A stretch of DNA of 64,000 nt from Siphonodentalium dalli (taxonomy: Eukaryota; Mollusca; Scaphopoda; Gadilida; Siphonodentaliidae): positions 64,843,031-64,907,030 of the forward strand of contig CP136065.1 in the NCBI GenBank assembly GCA_032622095.1, read 5' to 3'. Shown here piece after piece: positions 11,071-22,449 of this stretch (position 1 is the stretch's first letter; each line of letters opens with the position of its first letter). Both the position numbers and the translations under genes were made by a program. The notes under the pieces were generated by a model that saw nothing but the letters and a program-made list of their open reading frames with translations, was not told the origin of the DNA and did no database searches.

Positions 11071-11944
11071 CGCGTTGATGTGATATGTTCGGCATGTACA
11101 GAATTCTGATATCGGTGTATCCATTTCAGTTCTTGAAATGTGTCCTATAATATCACCTCCTTTGGCAGCAGTATGATGGTAATACTTTTCCAAACGGAAC
11201 AGAACATTGTGCATTTAGGACTTATAGCCCAAATTCCATGGAAACAGGAATTTCTCCCATTGAACCATTTCGGGTGATGTAACGAAAAATATTTTAAGTA
11301 CACTAATAAATTACCATAATAGGCATACATTTTCATAGTATCCAATGTAGTATCTAAGAAATGATCCAATTCCAAAATTATCCCAGTTATATTATCTACA
11401 AATCAAAACTATTTTCACTCCAAATGGCTAAAAAAAAACATACATAGAACAGAACATACCTCAATTAATACTCTAATAGTTAGAACATATTATATCGTGG
11501 GGAAAACACCATAAAAAAAATTACACGTTTTAAATTACATCGGTTTGGATTAAATTCCTTTTGACCATTTACCAAAGTATTTGTTCTCAAAATTTGCCTG
11601 CATTTTTCCACGCCGTTTCGATAGCAACCGCACCACTTTCAAATTTGACAGCATATTAGCACATGAAGACGACATCTTTTGTTTTTAGATGATATATAAT
11701 TGTTCCGTGTGCCGGGGAAAAATAAACTCGAATACTTCTACTCAAGACCGCTTTTCCACTAGAAGAGTATCCAATTTATAAACGTGAATGATGGTCGATT
11801 GACATAGTACTATCATAGCATTAGGGGATCGTCGACCGCCATAACTTCATTAGAAATGTTATGTTCTATTTGTTTTTCGTGCCGACCTTGGTACTGCCGT
11901 GACAAATTAAATGCTTTGTTTATCGCACGACTTGGGCAGTAATA
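11071..11944. other. No gene seen
   Basis: AT-rich unassigned sequence. The minus-strand frames at 11002-11375 overlap the preceding repeat and lack splice signals. Confidence 0.35.
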
Positions 11945-12225
11945 CACTGTAACAGTACATAAACGTCACATATCACACAATGAAGTACATGGCACGTATC
12001 TGGGATTAAGGTCTCATGTGCACCTGTTCTGTTCCGAGAAATAACCGGAGCCAAATGGTATTGCTGAACTCAACGCGGGTGGAATACTCATTAAAAATCC
12101 ATTGAAATTTCACTCGAAAATCACAAACAAATAATTATTGTAATAATAATTAGCATGCGACTAATTTAAAATCGATTGTTTACTACGGTCCGATACCGTC
12201 AAATCGACGGTATTTTATAACAGTG
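11945..12225. mobile_element. Possible small CACTA-like element
   Basis: The ends CACTGTAACAG and 'aaaataccgtcg' + 'CAGTG' style (rightmost AGTG at 12225) are both flanked by TA. The right end closely matches the reverse complement of the 49378-49855 element, including 'ccgtcaaatcgacgg'. The two ends match each other only at CACTGT, so the left boundary is tentative. Confidence 0.4.
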
Positions 12226-12596
12226 TAGTTGATATAGAAGTTGTAACTAATACAACTTGTAATAAAGACATCTTAATCGTCATGTATATATGCTCTCCGT
12301 CAATTATAGGACCTATACACATCTACATCCTGAATGACATTGTCCAATCTTGTTCCTGAATATTTTTTGGCGATTTGCATTTGTCTCGATACCCCAAACT
12401 TGTGAACATTAGGACAATGTATTCATATTATAATAATATAATTATATATATATTTATTTAAAGGTATGTGGCACGGGCTCAGTGGAATAAATCACTTCTT
12501 TCTTTCACTGTCCTTCAAGTTTGTGAACATTAAATGCGAGTCACCCCTGCGTGCTTGCCTTGGGGGCTGAATGAAATGCTACGCTGAAGAGTCATT
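12226..12596. other. No gene seen
   Basis: AT-rich, with a short TA-rich tract near 12435-12460. Confidence 0.35.
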
Positions 12597-13084
12597 TAAA
12601 GGTACTCAACCCGTAAAGAGGGTCCCCATCTCAACAGATTCCAACAACAACAATCCGATCAGAGGGTCCTATATTACTATTTCTTTGGCTTTGGGGGTAA
12701 AAAATATTTGATTCGAGTCGAGGAACCCATCAAACAAAGCTCAGAGTTATTAGATATTGATTTTTGAAAATTCTTATGTTCTCGAGATGAGTACTAATAG
12801 CTGCCGTCAATTTGGTAACCTGCTCGAGATTTTACGCCAAAATTCTATTCAAACAGACAAGGATGGATAACTCTATAATCAAGTGGGTAATAATAACGAA
12901 TTTTTTGATTGTCTTCTGGGCCAGAAAGAATTCCCGATAATGAAAAATAATAGATTTCTAAAATCGATATCTAACAAATCTGAGCTTTGATGGGTGACTT
13001 CCTCGACTCGAATCAAATATTTTTGACCCCCGAAGCCATTGAAATAGTAATTGAGAGGAGTTTTATCGGGTTGAGTACCTTTAA
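12597..13084. mobile_element. Palindromic MITE (TTTAAAGGTACTCAA family), copy 1
   Basis: The left end 'aaaggtactcaacccg' is mirrored by 'gggttgagtacctttaa' at 13066-13084. The arms (about 160 bp) share 'atttgattcgagtcgagga' and 'aaagctcagagtt'. A second copy is at 55786-56200 in the opposite orientation. One arm stays open for about 65 codons in both copies, but the differences are largely replacement changes, so I do not call a gene. Confidence 0.8.
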
Positions 13085-14335
13085 GCATACCGATGCTGGT
13101 AAATATATTAAGAAGTTGCCATTAAATAAATAAACAAAGGTTAAACAAACATATTTCTTTCAAAAAGGTGGTAAGTGTTTATATATATAGCGTTTAACAC
13201 TGAAAGTGAGTATCGACGTGAGCTCATCATACTCAGTCGATAAATACATGTCTAGTAATTGAACTATTGTCTTACTGATTTTATGTTGGAAGCACAAATC
13301 AGAAGCATGCAGGTATTGACAATCGATTTCGGAAGGGAAAGGGCATATATAGATGTACATGCACGTATCGTTATTTTGATAAGTTGACCGGGCAATTGGT
13401 TGTGGTCAGCCGAAATGTTTCTGCTAATTTGTATAGAAACACGCATTGATTGACGAATATATGGGTAATTAACTAACACCATTTCAAACCTCTAGAAACC
13501 TTATAAATGCATCGCTTTTGTCGAATTCAAACAATAGGTCGAATATATTTTATGTATACTAACACACGGACTTGATATATTAGGAAACGTATCGCAACCA
13601 TTGATTAATCGTGCAGCCTTTTTACCTTTCCGCACTGCATGGAGTGCGACAAACGATCAGTGTGGTTCATAATGTTTGCCATCATATGAGGAAACGACTT
13701 CCATAATTATTGTTTTCATGCGCAAAGAATTCTTGTTAAAATGAGGAGTGGTGTCCAAGGAGGAAGTCACACATACTTGAAAAGAAAACAAAAGAGCCGG
13801 TAGAATATAAAGGTCCGTTTCAGTCAGGGTCAGTTTTAGCCGGGGTCCCTATGAGTCATGGTCCGTAATAGCCGGTGATGCGTCTCGAATCGAGATGAAA
13901 ATATTTACAATTGTCCGTAGTTCAGACGATGTTTTCTGTGGAGTGGTATGGTCGATATATTAGAAATTTCCGGCGATGTTAATAGAATGCTACATACCCA
14001 GGTCGGCAAAGCGCCGGAGTTTTCACTTATCAGTTTCACGCACTCGAAGAAGTACATAACATGTCTTTAAGCCCAATTGCACGAAACAGCATACCCGAGA
14101 TCTGGACTCCACTTATGTCAGTTGACTTTATTACGGATTACAGTTCCAAAACATACGCACTTAATCGACATATAATGTTAAATAGGTACACAATGTGATT
14201 ATTTGATTCTGAAATATGCAGATAATGGAGATGTAGCCATTATTTCTTTTTACGGCGCGGACCACAGCGAAAACAAATGTTAAAGAACGGACACCTGAAC
14301 AGTCGTGGGTTGGCTTATTTGTGTCATTGTCCGCA
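13085..14335. other. Unassigned; dispersed short repeats
   Basis: Fragments such as 'ggtcgatatattag' (13950) recur near 15685 and 14830. No coding structure was found. 13800-13875 has an imperfect 'ccggggtcc' direct repeat. Confidence 0.35.
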
Positions 14336-14337
14336 CA

Positions 14338-14465
14338 TAATCTGCTTAGAGTGGTCTCACTATGAGTCGATAATGTGACTAAAATTCTCTCATTTTCAGC
14401 ACATTATCGACTAAAATTGAGTCGATACTAAGCAGATTATCTACCTAAAACAATTATAAGCAGAT
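14338..14465. repeat. Imperfect hairpin
   Basis: 'ataatctgcttagag' to 'gagtcgataatgtg' is mirrored by 'cacattatcgact' to 'actaagcagattat'. The stem is about 45 bp. A third half-copy 'ataagcagataacgtgcgg' follows. It is probably the core of a small foldback element. Confidence 0.65.
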
Positions 14466-14639
14466 AACGTGCGGATTTTTGAGAGAACAGGCTGTACAGT
14501 TAATTACGTTGTCATTAATTTAGTTTCTTCAGATATTTTGGCCGATGGTATATTGATCTAATTTTAATTACATTCTTGAAAAATAATGACCGGTATAAAA
14601 TGCTCTTGACCATTAGTATTCTTGTGGCATAATCAGAGA

Positions 14640-14890
14640 AGGTCACAGTGGGAGCTCAACTCGTCTTCTTTGCTTGACGTTCCCCGGAAATTTGACGGGA
14701 GATTTGCCCAGGGCTCACGGGGCGAGTTCACGCACTCAAACACGAACGCAGGATACTTCAAACGAATCCGGCCGTTCGATTTATCGGCCATTGAGGTGAA
14801 ATTACGTTTCCGGTACCGCATTAGATATATAAGTAATACCACACGCTTGGGCAGTCGTTTAGCGCTTTCATGGCGCTGGTGCAACATTAA
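14640..14890. repeat. Dispersed repeat related to 15480-15720
   Basis: 'tcggccattgaggtgaaatt', 'tatataagtaataccacac' and 'gcttgggcagtcgttta' reappear in diverged form at 15645-15725 and partly at 15470-15500. Frames on both strands are open for about 84-104 codons here, but the repeat status argues against a gene. Confidence 0.45.
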
Positions 14891-14891
14891 A

Positions 14892-15189
14892 TACCCTGTG
14901 CCAGTGCATTCTCTTATATATGCGAGTCTCCCATAGGGAGACTAGCATATATAAGAGAAAACACTGGCTTACGAGGTCAAGGTAAATATTGTTAGGACAG
15001 TGTATTTTCGCATATATAAGAGAATGCACTGGATTACAGGGTCATGGTACATATTGTTAGGGCGATATATTATCTTATATAGATGCGAGGCTCCCTATGC
15101 GAGACTCGCAAATGTATAATACAATGCATTGGCACAGGGTTTTCGCAAAATTTCAGAAAGCTCCAATCATGAACGAGTCAAAGGGTTAA
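14892..15189. mobile_element. Double-hairpin element 5 with three hairpins
   Basis: Hairpins at about 14894-14968, a half-hairpin at about 15000-15030 and one at about 15066-15137 share 'tgcattctcttatatatgcg' and its complement. The right shoulder 'ttttcgcaaaatttcagaaa' leads to GGGTTAA at 15183-15189. The insert 'aggtcaaggtaaatattgtt' is shared with elements at 10.9, 16.1, 29.4 and 44.2 kb. Confidence 0.65.
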
Positions 15190-16064
15190 ATGTTTATTTC
15201 TAATTTATAAATGGCTGCGAGGAAATGTCTGAGTTAAACTGACCTTTCCAATTTACTCACATATGAAACGTGTACCTGTAGGATTTCCACGATTCAACAA
15301 ACCAGGTTTTAGCCAACCAGATACCGTCAAATACCATCATTCATATCGCAAGTTAGTCACATGAATCTAAAAGTTCAAAATCCAGTCGTAAAAAACTATA
15401 ACGCTCTTTATTACTGTAAGATCAGTCGGATCTCTATTCCCGATACCTCAGTCCATATGCAATGTAAATAAGAGCACACGCTTGGACAATAGTTTAAAGT
15501 TGTACCCCCAATTTCTGAGGGACTATGTAGAAATATAGAGTCGATATAGATGACCTATCAATTTCACATCGGAAACGTAGGGGTTTTCGGGTAGTTTTGT
15601 GACTTCGTTGTCCGCTCAAATCCTTTGAGATGGCGCTGTGGTGTCTCGGCCATTGGGGTGAAATTACATTTCCGATACATGTGTAACTCGGTCGATATAT
15701 TAGTAATAACACATACTTGGACACACGTTCAAAGGTGCATTCCTAATATCTGATGGACTATTTAGAAAAATATCTGAGTTACAGATACGCGGGCCGATTT
15801 GAAACCAAATTTGTCAGAATTTTCCAGCTAATTTTCTGCTTACGGCGCAAAAGGAAAATGAAAAAATATACTTGCACCATTGGCACAACATCGCGAAAAC
15901 TATAAACTCATCCACAAGTAAAACGTCGAAAACGATCACACAGGCTCATACTTAAGAACGCTCTTTATTTTCTACCGCATTTGAATCATTTGGGATTTTT
16001 TTTCCTGGCTGGTTACAACGGGTTACAAATTCCTCTTTTGAAAGTCATATTTTACATCAAAACG
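15190..16064. other. No gene seen; diverged repeat at 15419-15780
   Basis: Contains the diverged partner of the 14640-14890 repeat in two partial copies and otherwise unassigned AT-rich sequence. Confidence 0.35.
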
Positions 16065-16296
16065 TTCTGGAGCTTCCTGAAGTTTTGCGAAAATCCTGTG
16101 TCAATGCATTCTCCCATAGGGAGCCTCGCATATATAAGAGAATGCATTGGTCTAACAATATTACCTTGACATCGTAAGCCAGTGCTTTCTTTTATATATG
16201 CGTGGCTCCCTATGGGAGACTCGCGTATATAAGAGAATGCACTGGCACATGATCTGTAATGATGTACCATCGCAGCGCCCGTCGTGGGAGGGTTAA
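16065..16296. mobile_element. Double-hairpin element 6
   Basis: The left shoulder is 'ggagcttcctgaagttttgc'. The first hairpin is shortened at 'tctcccatagggagcctcg' and the second is complete (about 16182-16248). The right side 'gggagggTTAA' ends at 16296. The left TTAA is not recognisable. Confidence 0.65.
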
Positions 16297-16798
16297 TGGT
16301 TCCATGTATGTGTGAGATCTATTAATGTTCTGCTAGAGAAAACTATAGTGTTGTGTTGTCAAATAGGACCGTGCATCTTAAGCATTCAGATTTTGGTCAT
16401 TAGTTCTCGACTCAGAATTTCAAATTGGTATGTAATGCCATGGCGGTTTGCGCTCGAAAATACACCAAATAATAATATTCGCTTTAGAATATTTCACTGT
16501 ATCGAAATAGGTCGATAAATACTTGAACTAACGTTCGATAGGCATTATATGTCACAGAAAGACGCATTAAAGTCAAATGCAACCTTGAACACGTTTGGGT
16601 CCCAAACAAACAACAGCCATGTGAAGTTGTGAACGGCATGAAAGAGAAAAGAGCACTCCGCGTTAATCTGTTCCTGATATGGTAGAAATAAAGAGCGTTT
16701 ATTTCACTTATGTGCGAAAAATTAAAAACATCTGGAAAATGGCTGTGGCCATGGCAAGTATTTCTTCAGATCATATGAAGTCGGTTTATTTCAATTTC

Positions 16799-16800
<2 letters not shown>
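16297..16800. other. No gene seen
   Basis: Mixed AT-rich sequence without recognised features. Confidence 0.35.
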
Positions 16801-16878
<78 letters not shown>

Positions 16879-16900
16879 TATCTCTCTATTTATCTCTCCT
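16801..16900 (+). repeat. (TC)n microsatellite
   Basis: A near-pure polypyrimidine tract of about 75-100 bases of alternating T and C with two short interruptions. The SL-repeat and RE-repeat open frames through it are consequences of the dinucleotide. Confidence 0.95.
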
Positions 16901-17896
16901 GCCTCTCTCGTCATCATCATTGCCATTATTATAATAGTTCCATTCCTTCCGGTCCGATCCCCACTCTCCACATAATGGAGAGGGGTACCAAACAAATTGG
17001 GAGCAAACTTAAGCCCTTTGGTTCGTTGTTTAACCATCTTTCCAATCAATCCATCCTTTCTATTCTTTTATATTTATTATTGTCAACACTTTAAAAAAAA
17101 TGTTATATATGTTATTGGGATTGGAATAAAATATGTTTACACTAAGATCGAGAAATAGTAAATTTGGAGCGTTATTTCGGACTATGCATCATCAGTCACA
17201 GTCCCAAGCGCAATTCAAGCGGGCGTTATGTATTTTCCCCGTTTGCTGTCGAACCAATATTTACATTATTTACAATACGGTCTCAATATGGTTAATTTTT
17301 ACTAATTATACTGTTTATGTTAAACTCAGAACTTCAATCACTTAAAGATGCACATAGTGTTTGGAACATTGAATCTGCAAACCTTAAATATTATACACCA
17401 TCGACCACTTTAGCTGTTTAATAAAGGAATTTAAAGTTATTCTGAAGATAAAAAAAAAATGATTTATTGTTTTTATCACCATTGTTGTAGCTATAAAGAG
17501 ATTCCATTTTGGGGGGGGGGGAAATATGTCAAGATAGTACCTAGTATGGCTGATTGGTCTTGCTTTTAAGTTGAACGGTGTTTGTTAAAATTGCCCGAAC
17601 ACATTTTGTGCCTTTAAATATTTTCTAATTACGTATCACAGGTAAGAAAGTAGGCCAGGGCATGGATCGATCGAAGAGCGAAACTCTTACATGTCTTGGA
17701 TTGAGAGCGTGAATGTATTTGGTCTCTTCCTCTGTTGTTATTCTTCTGTCTTAATAAAAAATAAAAAGATAAAAAAAAATATCCAGCTGGGTATCCAACT
17801 GAAAATATATAAAAAAAGCTGAGCATACTCAACTAGGCACAAGGGTTGACAGTGACCAATTCAGCTGTATTTACAGCGCCGTAAATGGAGCCAAGT
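16901..17896. other. No gene seen; G10 run near 17511
   Basis: AT-rich, with a G homopolymer at about 17511-17521 and A-rich stretches. No splice-bounded frames were found. Confidence 0.35.
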
Positions 17897-18290
17897 CCTT
17901 TACCCAACAGAAGGGCCCTGTGCCAATGCATTCTCTTATATATGCGAGTCGACCATAGGTCGCCTCGCATATATAAGAGAATGCATTGGCTTAACACATT
18001 AAAAATTATAAAATTGTTAAAGAATGTAAGAAAAAATGGTAAAAAGTGTTAAAAAAAGAATTTTTTAGGCCAATGTATTCTCTTATATATGCGAGGCGAC
18101 CTATGGTCGACTCGCATATATAAGAGAATGCATTGGCACAGGGCATAACTATAACCATCACAATGTGGTCAATGAGCCGGTTCCAATGATATCCATATTT
18201 GTATGGTTCTGTTGAGACAGACCGAAGATATTTTAGGCTGTTGAAGCTTTATTTGGCCGGTTTTGGCCGGTTTGTTGGGTAAAGGGTTAA
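17897..18290. mobile_element. Double-hairpin MITE 7, piggyBac-like ends
   Basis: The left end 'cctttacccaacagaagggc' and the right end 'tttgttgggtaaagggttaa' match the element at 41166-41564 over the whole length. The left TTAA is mutated (CAAG). Two complete hairpins surround a short AT spacer. It lies 38 bp beyond the donor of the exon at 18329-18726, so it would be intronic if that exon is real. Confidence 0.8.
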
Positions 18291-18328
18291 AAGTAGCATA
18301 CGCATATAGACCATAAAACGACACTTAC

Positions 18329-18726
18329 CACGACAGTGTTTTTGTTTGGTACAGTCGGCCCTGGAAGCGGAGGAGGCGTGCCATCTTTGGTCGAAGTAGG
18401 TACTGAAGGTCCAGAAGAAGGCGATGTTAAAGAGGAATGGCCGGGTGACGTCGCGTTCGCCTGACCTGACCTGCTGGCTCTCGGGGTTGTGATTTTAAGA
18501 CTTGATCTGTTGGCTGAGCTCAAGTTCATCTGTAAATCCCTGACCACGCTCTCAGCCACGATGGATGAGTAGGAAGCATGGCCGGGCAGAAACTCGCTCT
18601 GCCTAGCACCATATGATGTTGCACTTGTCCCCTTCCGGGAGCGCCGGATAGTTTTTCGGACGGTTGCTTTCCTTGTCAACATTGACATGGTTGACACCAC
18701 GAATTGTGGACACTTTTTGCCACCAT
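18329..18726 (-). CDS. Candidate internal exon, Ser/Thr/Pro-rich protein
   Basis: This 398-nt block is open for 132 codons on the minus strand. It is bounded by a T-rich tract ending 'tttttttcaag' (acceptor AG at 18727-18728) and a strong donor GTG|GTAAGT (GT at 18327-18328). The reading starts after 2 nt of a split codon and ends on a whole codon. Base composition is clearly richer in G+C than the surroundings, and the third positions look coding-like. The product begins with a Cys-containing 'GGKKCPQFVVSTMSML', passes a basic stretch 'TRKATVRKTIRRSRKG', and ends in a low-complexity part with 'TPPPLPGP', which could bind SH3 or EVH1 domains. No domain is recognised. A phase mismatch with the 49987-50129 exon means that, if they share a gene, an exon is missing between them. 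The acceptor AAG is not ideal. RNA evidence would settle it. Confidence 0.55.
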
Positions 18727-19574
18727 CTTGAAAAAAATAATCCTTCTATTGACCGACAATAACTTATAGTATAACTATGAATCTCTGAAACGTATATGAA
18801 ATACCATCTGGGATTATCTCACGGCACAATACACAGCATGTACATGTTAAAGCTCCTTCCAATGTAAGTTATACTATAGAATTTCTTGAGCACGTGGTCC
18901 CGGCAATTCTATGAAATAAATAGTAATGCTTTCTCACTCCCGTTTCCAAAAGTAACCTTGAGTTTGAGAACGTTATCACACAATGAGGTGCAATGAAATA
19001 ATTGTTCTTTCTATCTCCCTTTCCTAATACATGTAGTAACCTTGAGCACGTTCTCGCGCAAGGAGATACAATAAATAGAGGTGTTTACTAACTCCGTTTC
19101 CGAATAGGATAACCTTGAAATTAGAATATCATAAACGGTAAACAATCCACGGTGGAAACAATCAACTCAACTTACGAGTGAATCTGGTATCGGTATTATG
19201 GTCACGCACGTTGAATCTCTATGCAATTATTTTCTGATGATGTAGGTGAGGATTCCAATATCCAATATGTTCCATACGACACAAATGACTTCTGAAATCA
19301 ATGAGCTATACTCAATACGGAGTGTTACCTGTAGTCTATAACCATTGACAGGTGGCTTTCACCGTTATCTCATTACCTCCGCCGCGTACGCCCATCAAAT
19401 ACCGCGATCGGAGGACAGTTCATGTGGCATTACGCCCCATAACGGGCCTTATTGCGACAATTATATGACATAGACACGGAAATGCTGATGGCAATTCGCA
19501 ACAATAAGGTAACAATGACGATATAGAATTAACGAGACTCGATCGAAGAGATTGATATTGAGCTTATAGAACTG
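18727..19574. other. Probable intron or flank, no gene seen
   Basis: AT-rich. 18880-19130 contains three loosely similar blocks with 'ctcccgtttcc' and 'taaccttga', so it may be an old tandem repeat. A GC-richer patch at 19380-19450 is broken by stops in all minus frames. Confidence 0.35.
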
Positions 19575-20085
19575 ATTATATCACGGTGTATATGGTGAAT
19601 TCCATCGCTGACCTCTTTATTTGTGAACCCATGTCATCTCAGTGATCCGATGTATAGCGATAATGGTATAGTGCATATGACAGAATTTCTAATAACTGTC
19701 TATACCACGATGTATGGTAAATTCCGTCGGTGACTTATAGTTATACACTTGTGAACAACATATGTCCACTGAAATTCCGGTAAATATTATTCAAATCTAA
19801 AACTCAGAATTGGTTTTACCACGGTATATGTTTGTGCATGGTAAATTAAGTCAGTGACTTTTTGTTTTGTTTTGTGAACTTATAAAGCACTCATGTCATT
19901 GTCTCCGATACAGTGCATATGACTTTTTCTTCTTCAAGAGTATAAAGCTTCGAACTTATTATACCACGGTGTGAGGTTATTTCCGTCGCTGTTTATTTGT
20001 GAACTTGTGAAGCACATGTGTCCTCTGCAATTCCGATGTATAGTATATGTACATATGAATATTTGTTTTCAAGAATAAACCGCCT
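19575..20085 (+). repeat. Degenerate tandem repeat, four units of about 110-145 bp
   Basis: Anchors 'taccacggtgtat' or variants at about 19578, 19704, 19814 and 19958 are each followed by 'ggtaaattccgtcggtgact', 'tttgtgaac' and 'gtgcatatgac' in the same order. Divergence is high, so the array is old. Confidence 0.7.
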
Positions 20086-20329
20086 CAGTATTTCCGATAT
20101 CATGTTTCAATAAGCAAATATCCATCATATAAGTGTTGTATATTCCCATATTCTCTAGTGATATAGATAACATTCTGGTACGTTCGGTATCCCTGAGAAC
20201 GTGACTGGTTCTTCAATGTTCGCGCCAAATTGTAGAGGTGATGCGGATTTAGAACATATTGTAGCAGTCTGTACAAGTGATTTTTCCCCTGTGAATAACC
20301 TTTTTTCGAACTAGAAGGATAGTATCGGC

Positions 20330-20620
20330 CGAATTATGTGACTTTTTTTTCGGTGAGGAACTCGTAAATAACTTTTTCGAACGATTAGAAAAGCAGTCAC
20401 TCCAAACGTACGTATCACCACCAAAGAAATGACAGTTTTGGAGAATTATTCCGGAACAATTAGAACAGTATGTCACTCCAAGCGTAAGTGTCACCACCAC
20501 GTAAATGACTTTTTCGGAAAATTACCGAACGATTATAATGTAGTCACTCGAAATGGAGGTATGACAGTTTGCGATGAATAACTCTGCAACTATTAGAATC
20601 GTAGTCACTCGTTGATTTAT
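20330..20620 (+). repeat. Degenerate tandem repeat, period about 70-76 bp
   Basis: 'cagtcactccaaacgtacgt' at 20393, 'gtcactccaagcgtaagtgt' at 20470 and 'tagtcactcg' at 20541 and 20610 recur with 'aaatgacagttt' and 'gaacgattagaa'. At least four decayed units. Confidence 0.65.
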
Positions 20621-20879
20621 TATGGTTTATGTCTGTAGACAAATTGCGGCGACGGTCTCCTGTGAAATATCTAAATATGCCGCATATCGAACAACGGAGA
20701 TAATAGCTAATTATTTGTATCCATGAGTCAATCAGCGCAGGTTAAAGCGAAATCGATACGTCACTGTTCACAGAGATTAATTACCAGGAACATCCACTGC
20801 GCAAAGTCACATGGGCGATTTATCCATAATAACGAGAATCCATAGTCACGACGTCGCCGCACCCACCAGCACGACAAAC

Positions 20880-21140
20880 CTTTTTCTTGTGATATACTCG
20901 TATAACGTTTGCCCGGATTCGCTCATTAATTGGATAAAAATGGATGCAACGAGCGAACAGATGAGATCCAATCGGCTGCGTCGGTTGTGATTGTTTTGGC
21001 GAAACATTTACTCGCCGTGCGAACACGGTTCCCAGTTGGCGTTTTATACCCGTTGACTGCCATCGAAACTTCCGGCCGCTGGTGGGGAGCCTCGTTTGTC
21101 GCCGCGCGTAGCACCTTTATTAGTGCCATTTCTTTCGCAT
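20880..21140 (-). promoter_or_regulatory. CpG-rich block with TATA-like box, promoter candidate
   Basis: Within an AT-rich region this block has many CpG dinucleotides. It contains a minus-strand TATAAAAC preceded by GGG (21041-21048), with the initiator region expected near 21010. It lies about 2.3 kb upstream of the 18329-18726 exon on the same strand. Open frames exist on both strands but overlap and match nothing I know. This is inference from composition and one motif. Confidence 0.25.
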
Positions 21141-21433
21141 GATGGGCTGCGACGGGTCTATAGCTGGTCTGAAATGACGGCTAATTCAGTTTGTCTGAGA
21201 TATGCCGGAAACGATTGCTATTTGGCGCGACAGACTGGGGAAAAAGTTTTTGAATTTCTTTCAGCGTCTCTTCATAATGAGATTAACGATGTCTCTTGGG
21301 ATTATTTTGTTTTTTATGATTTAACGTGGGACCCAGTTTCATGAGCGATTGCATATTTTCTGAGTGAGCGGACTATCTAATTATGAGCTAAGTGGAATTG
21401 TTTCTGACACGTCACCTATTTGTACTGGGGCAG

Positions 21434-21660
21434 GATGTTTAACCCTTTCTGTGCTGAATCGATTCTTCCATCGGCCATAACACGTATACGTACATCGTAA
21501 TGGTTTATTACTCATCTGAATGAATGTTCAGAAATATAAGCATATGACAAACAGACGAACATATAAGTCAAGCACAGAAGGACTCCTAATCTTTACTGGA
21601 AAATGTTCAGATAAATAGTTAGCCGTTTGTTGAACGTAGTATCTGAACATTTTCTAAGGG
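21434..21660. repeat. TTAACCC-ended element fragment with hairpin
   Basis: 'TTAACCCTTTCTGTG' at about 21438 resembles the ends of the elements at 45.8 and 57.1 kb. 'aaatgttcagataa' and 'gtatctgaacatttt' (21600-21652) form a hairpin whose arm 'gttgaacttattatctgaac' is shared with 29675, 45760-45822 and 57167. The right boundary is unclear. Confidence 0.45.
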
Positions 21661-21764
21661 CACTTTTCATCAAAAGTATTCAGCATCTGTCCGCCGCACC
21701 CGCGGTAGCAGTGATATATGTATTGGATATGCACGTTCATTTGGACAATACAATTATGCTTACA

Positions 21765-22117
21765 TTAAAGGGGTACTGCACCCCAAATCCGGCCATTTAT
21801 GGGACCATCTACTTTTATACTCAATAGAATATATGCAACAAATGAATTAATTTGACCATGGGTGAGTGCAAAATACACTCATGTGCTCTCTGAACTTTGC
21901 AAACAACATGGTAATTGTAATGAAAATGAATTTATGGCTGGAGTCATAAAATCATTTTCATTATAATTACCATGTTGTTTGCATAGTTCATAGAGCACAT
22001 GAGTGGATTTTGCACTCATCAGTTGCTCAAATTCCTTCATTTGTTGCATATATTCTGTTGAGTATAAAATGATATGTTCCCATAAATGGCCGGATTTGGG
22101 GTACAGTAGCTCTTTAA
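21765..22117. mobile_element. Long palindromic MITE (TTAAAGGGGTACTGCACC)
   Basis: The arms are about 150 bp: 'gtactgcaccccaaatccgg' on the left is mirrored by 'ccggatttggggtacagtag' on the right, and the stem continues through 'aacaacatggtaattgtaat'. Loop of about 30-40 bp. Both ends carry TTAA/TTTAA. It has no coding capacity. Confidence 0.85.
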
Positions 22118-22449
22118 TATGTTCTGTACTGGGCAGCCCAGTATGTGCCGGACTCCTTTAAATCTCTGTATAATATATCCGTATATTATATGTAATCTGA
22201 TATGAATGTCAAGCCACATATACTGTGAAGATGTTAAAGGCCCAATGCGAATAGAGTGTTATTGAAATTTCGTCGACCAATATGATTTAATTAACAAAAA
22301 ACTTATGCGAATGATACCGTATCATATATCGCCTAAAATCATATCTGCTTTTGGAGGTGGCCAACTTTTACCCACTGTGGTATATACCAGAACTTGTTAT
22401 GTAAAGTGCAACAACTAACGTTTTCTTTGTTATTGATACCACTAAAATA

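Noticed and set aside
12925-13084. About 60-residue frame conserved with 55786-55960
   Set aside because: Both lie in arms of the same palindromic MITE. The differences are mostly replacement changes, and the opposite arm has stops.
16786-17049. Arg/Glu-repeat minus frame and Ser/Leu-repeat plus frame
   Set aside because: Produced by the (TC)n microsatellite.
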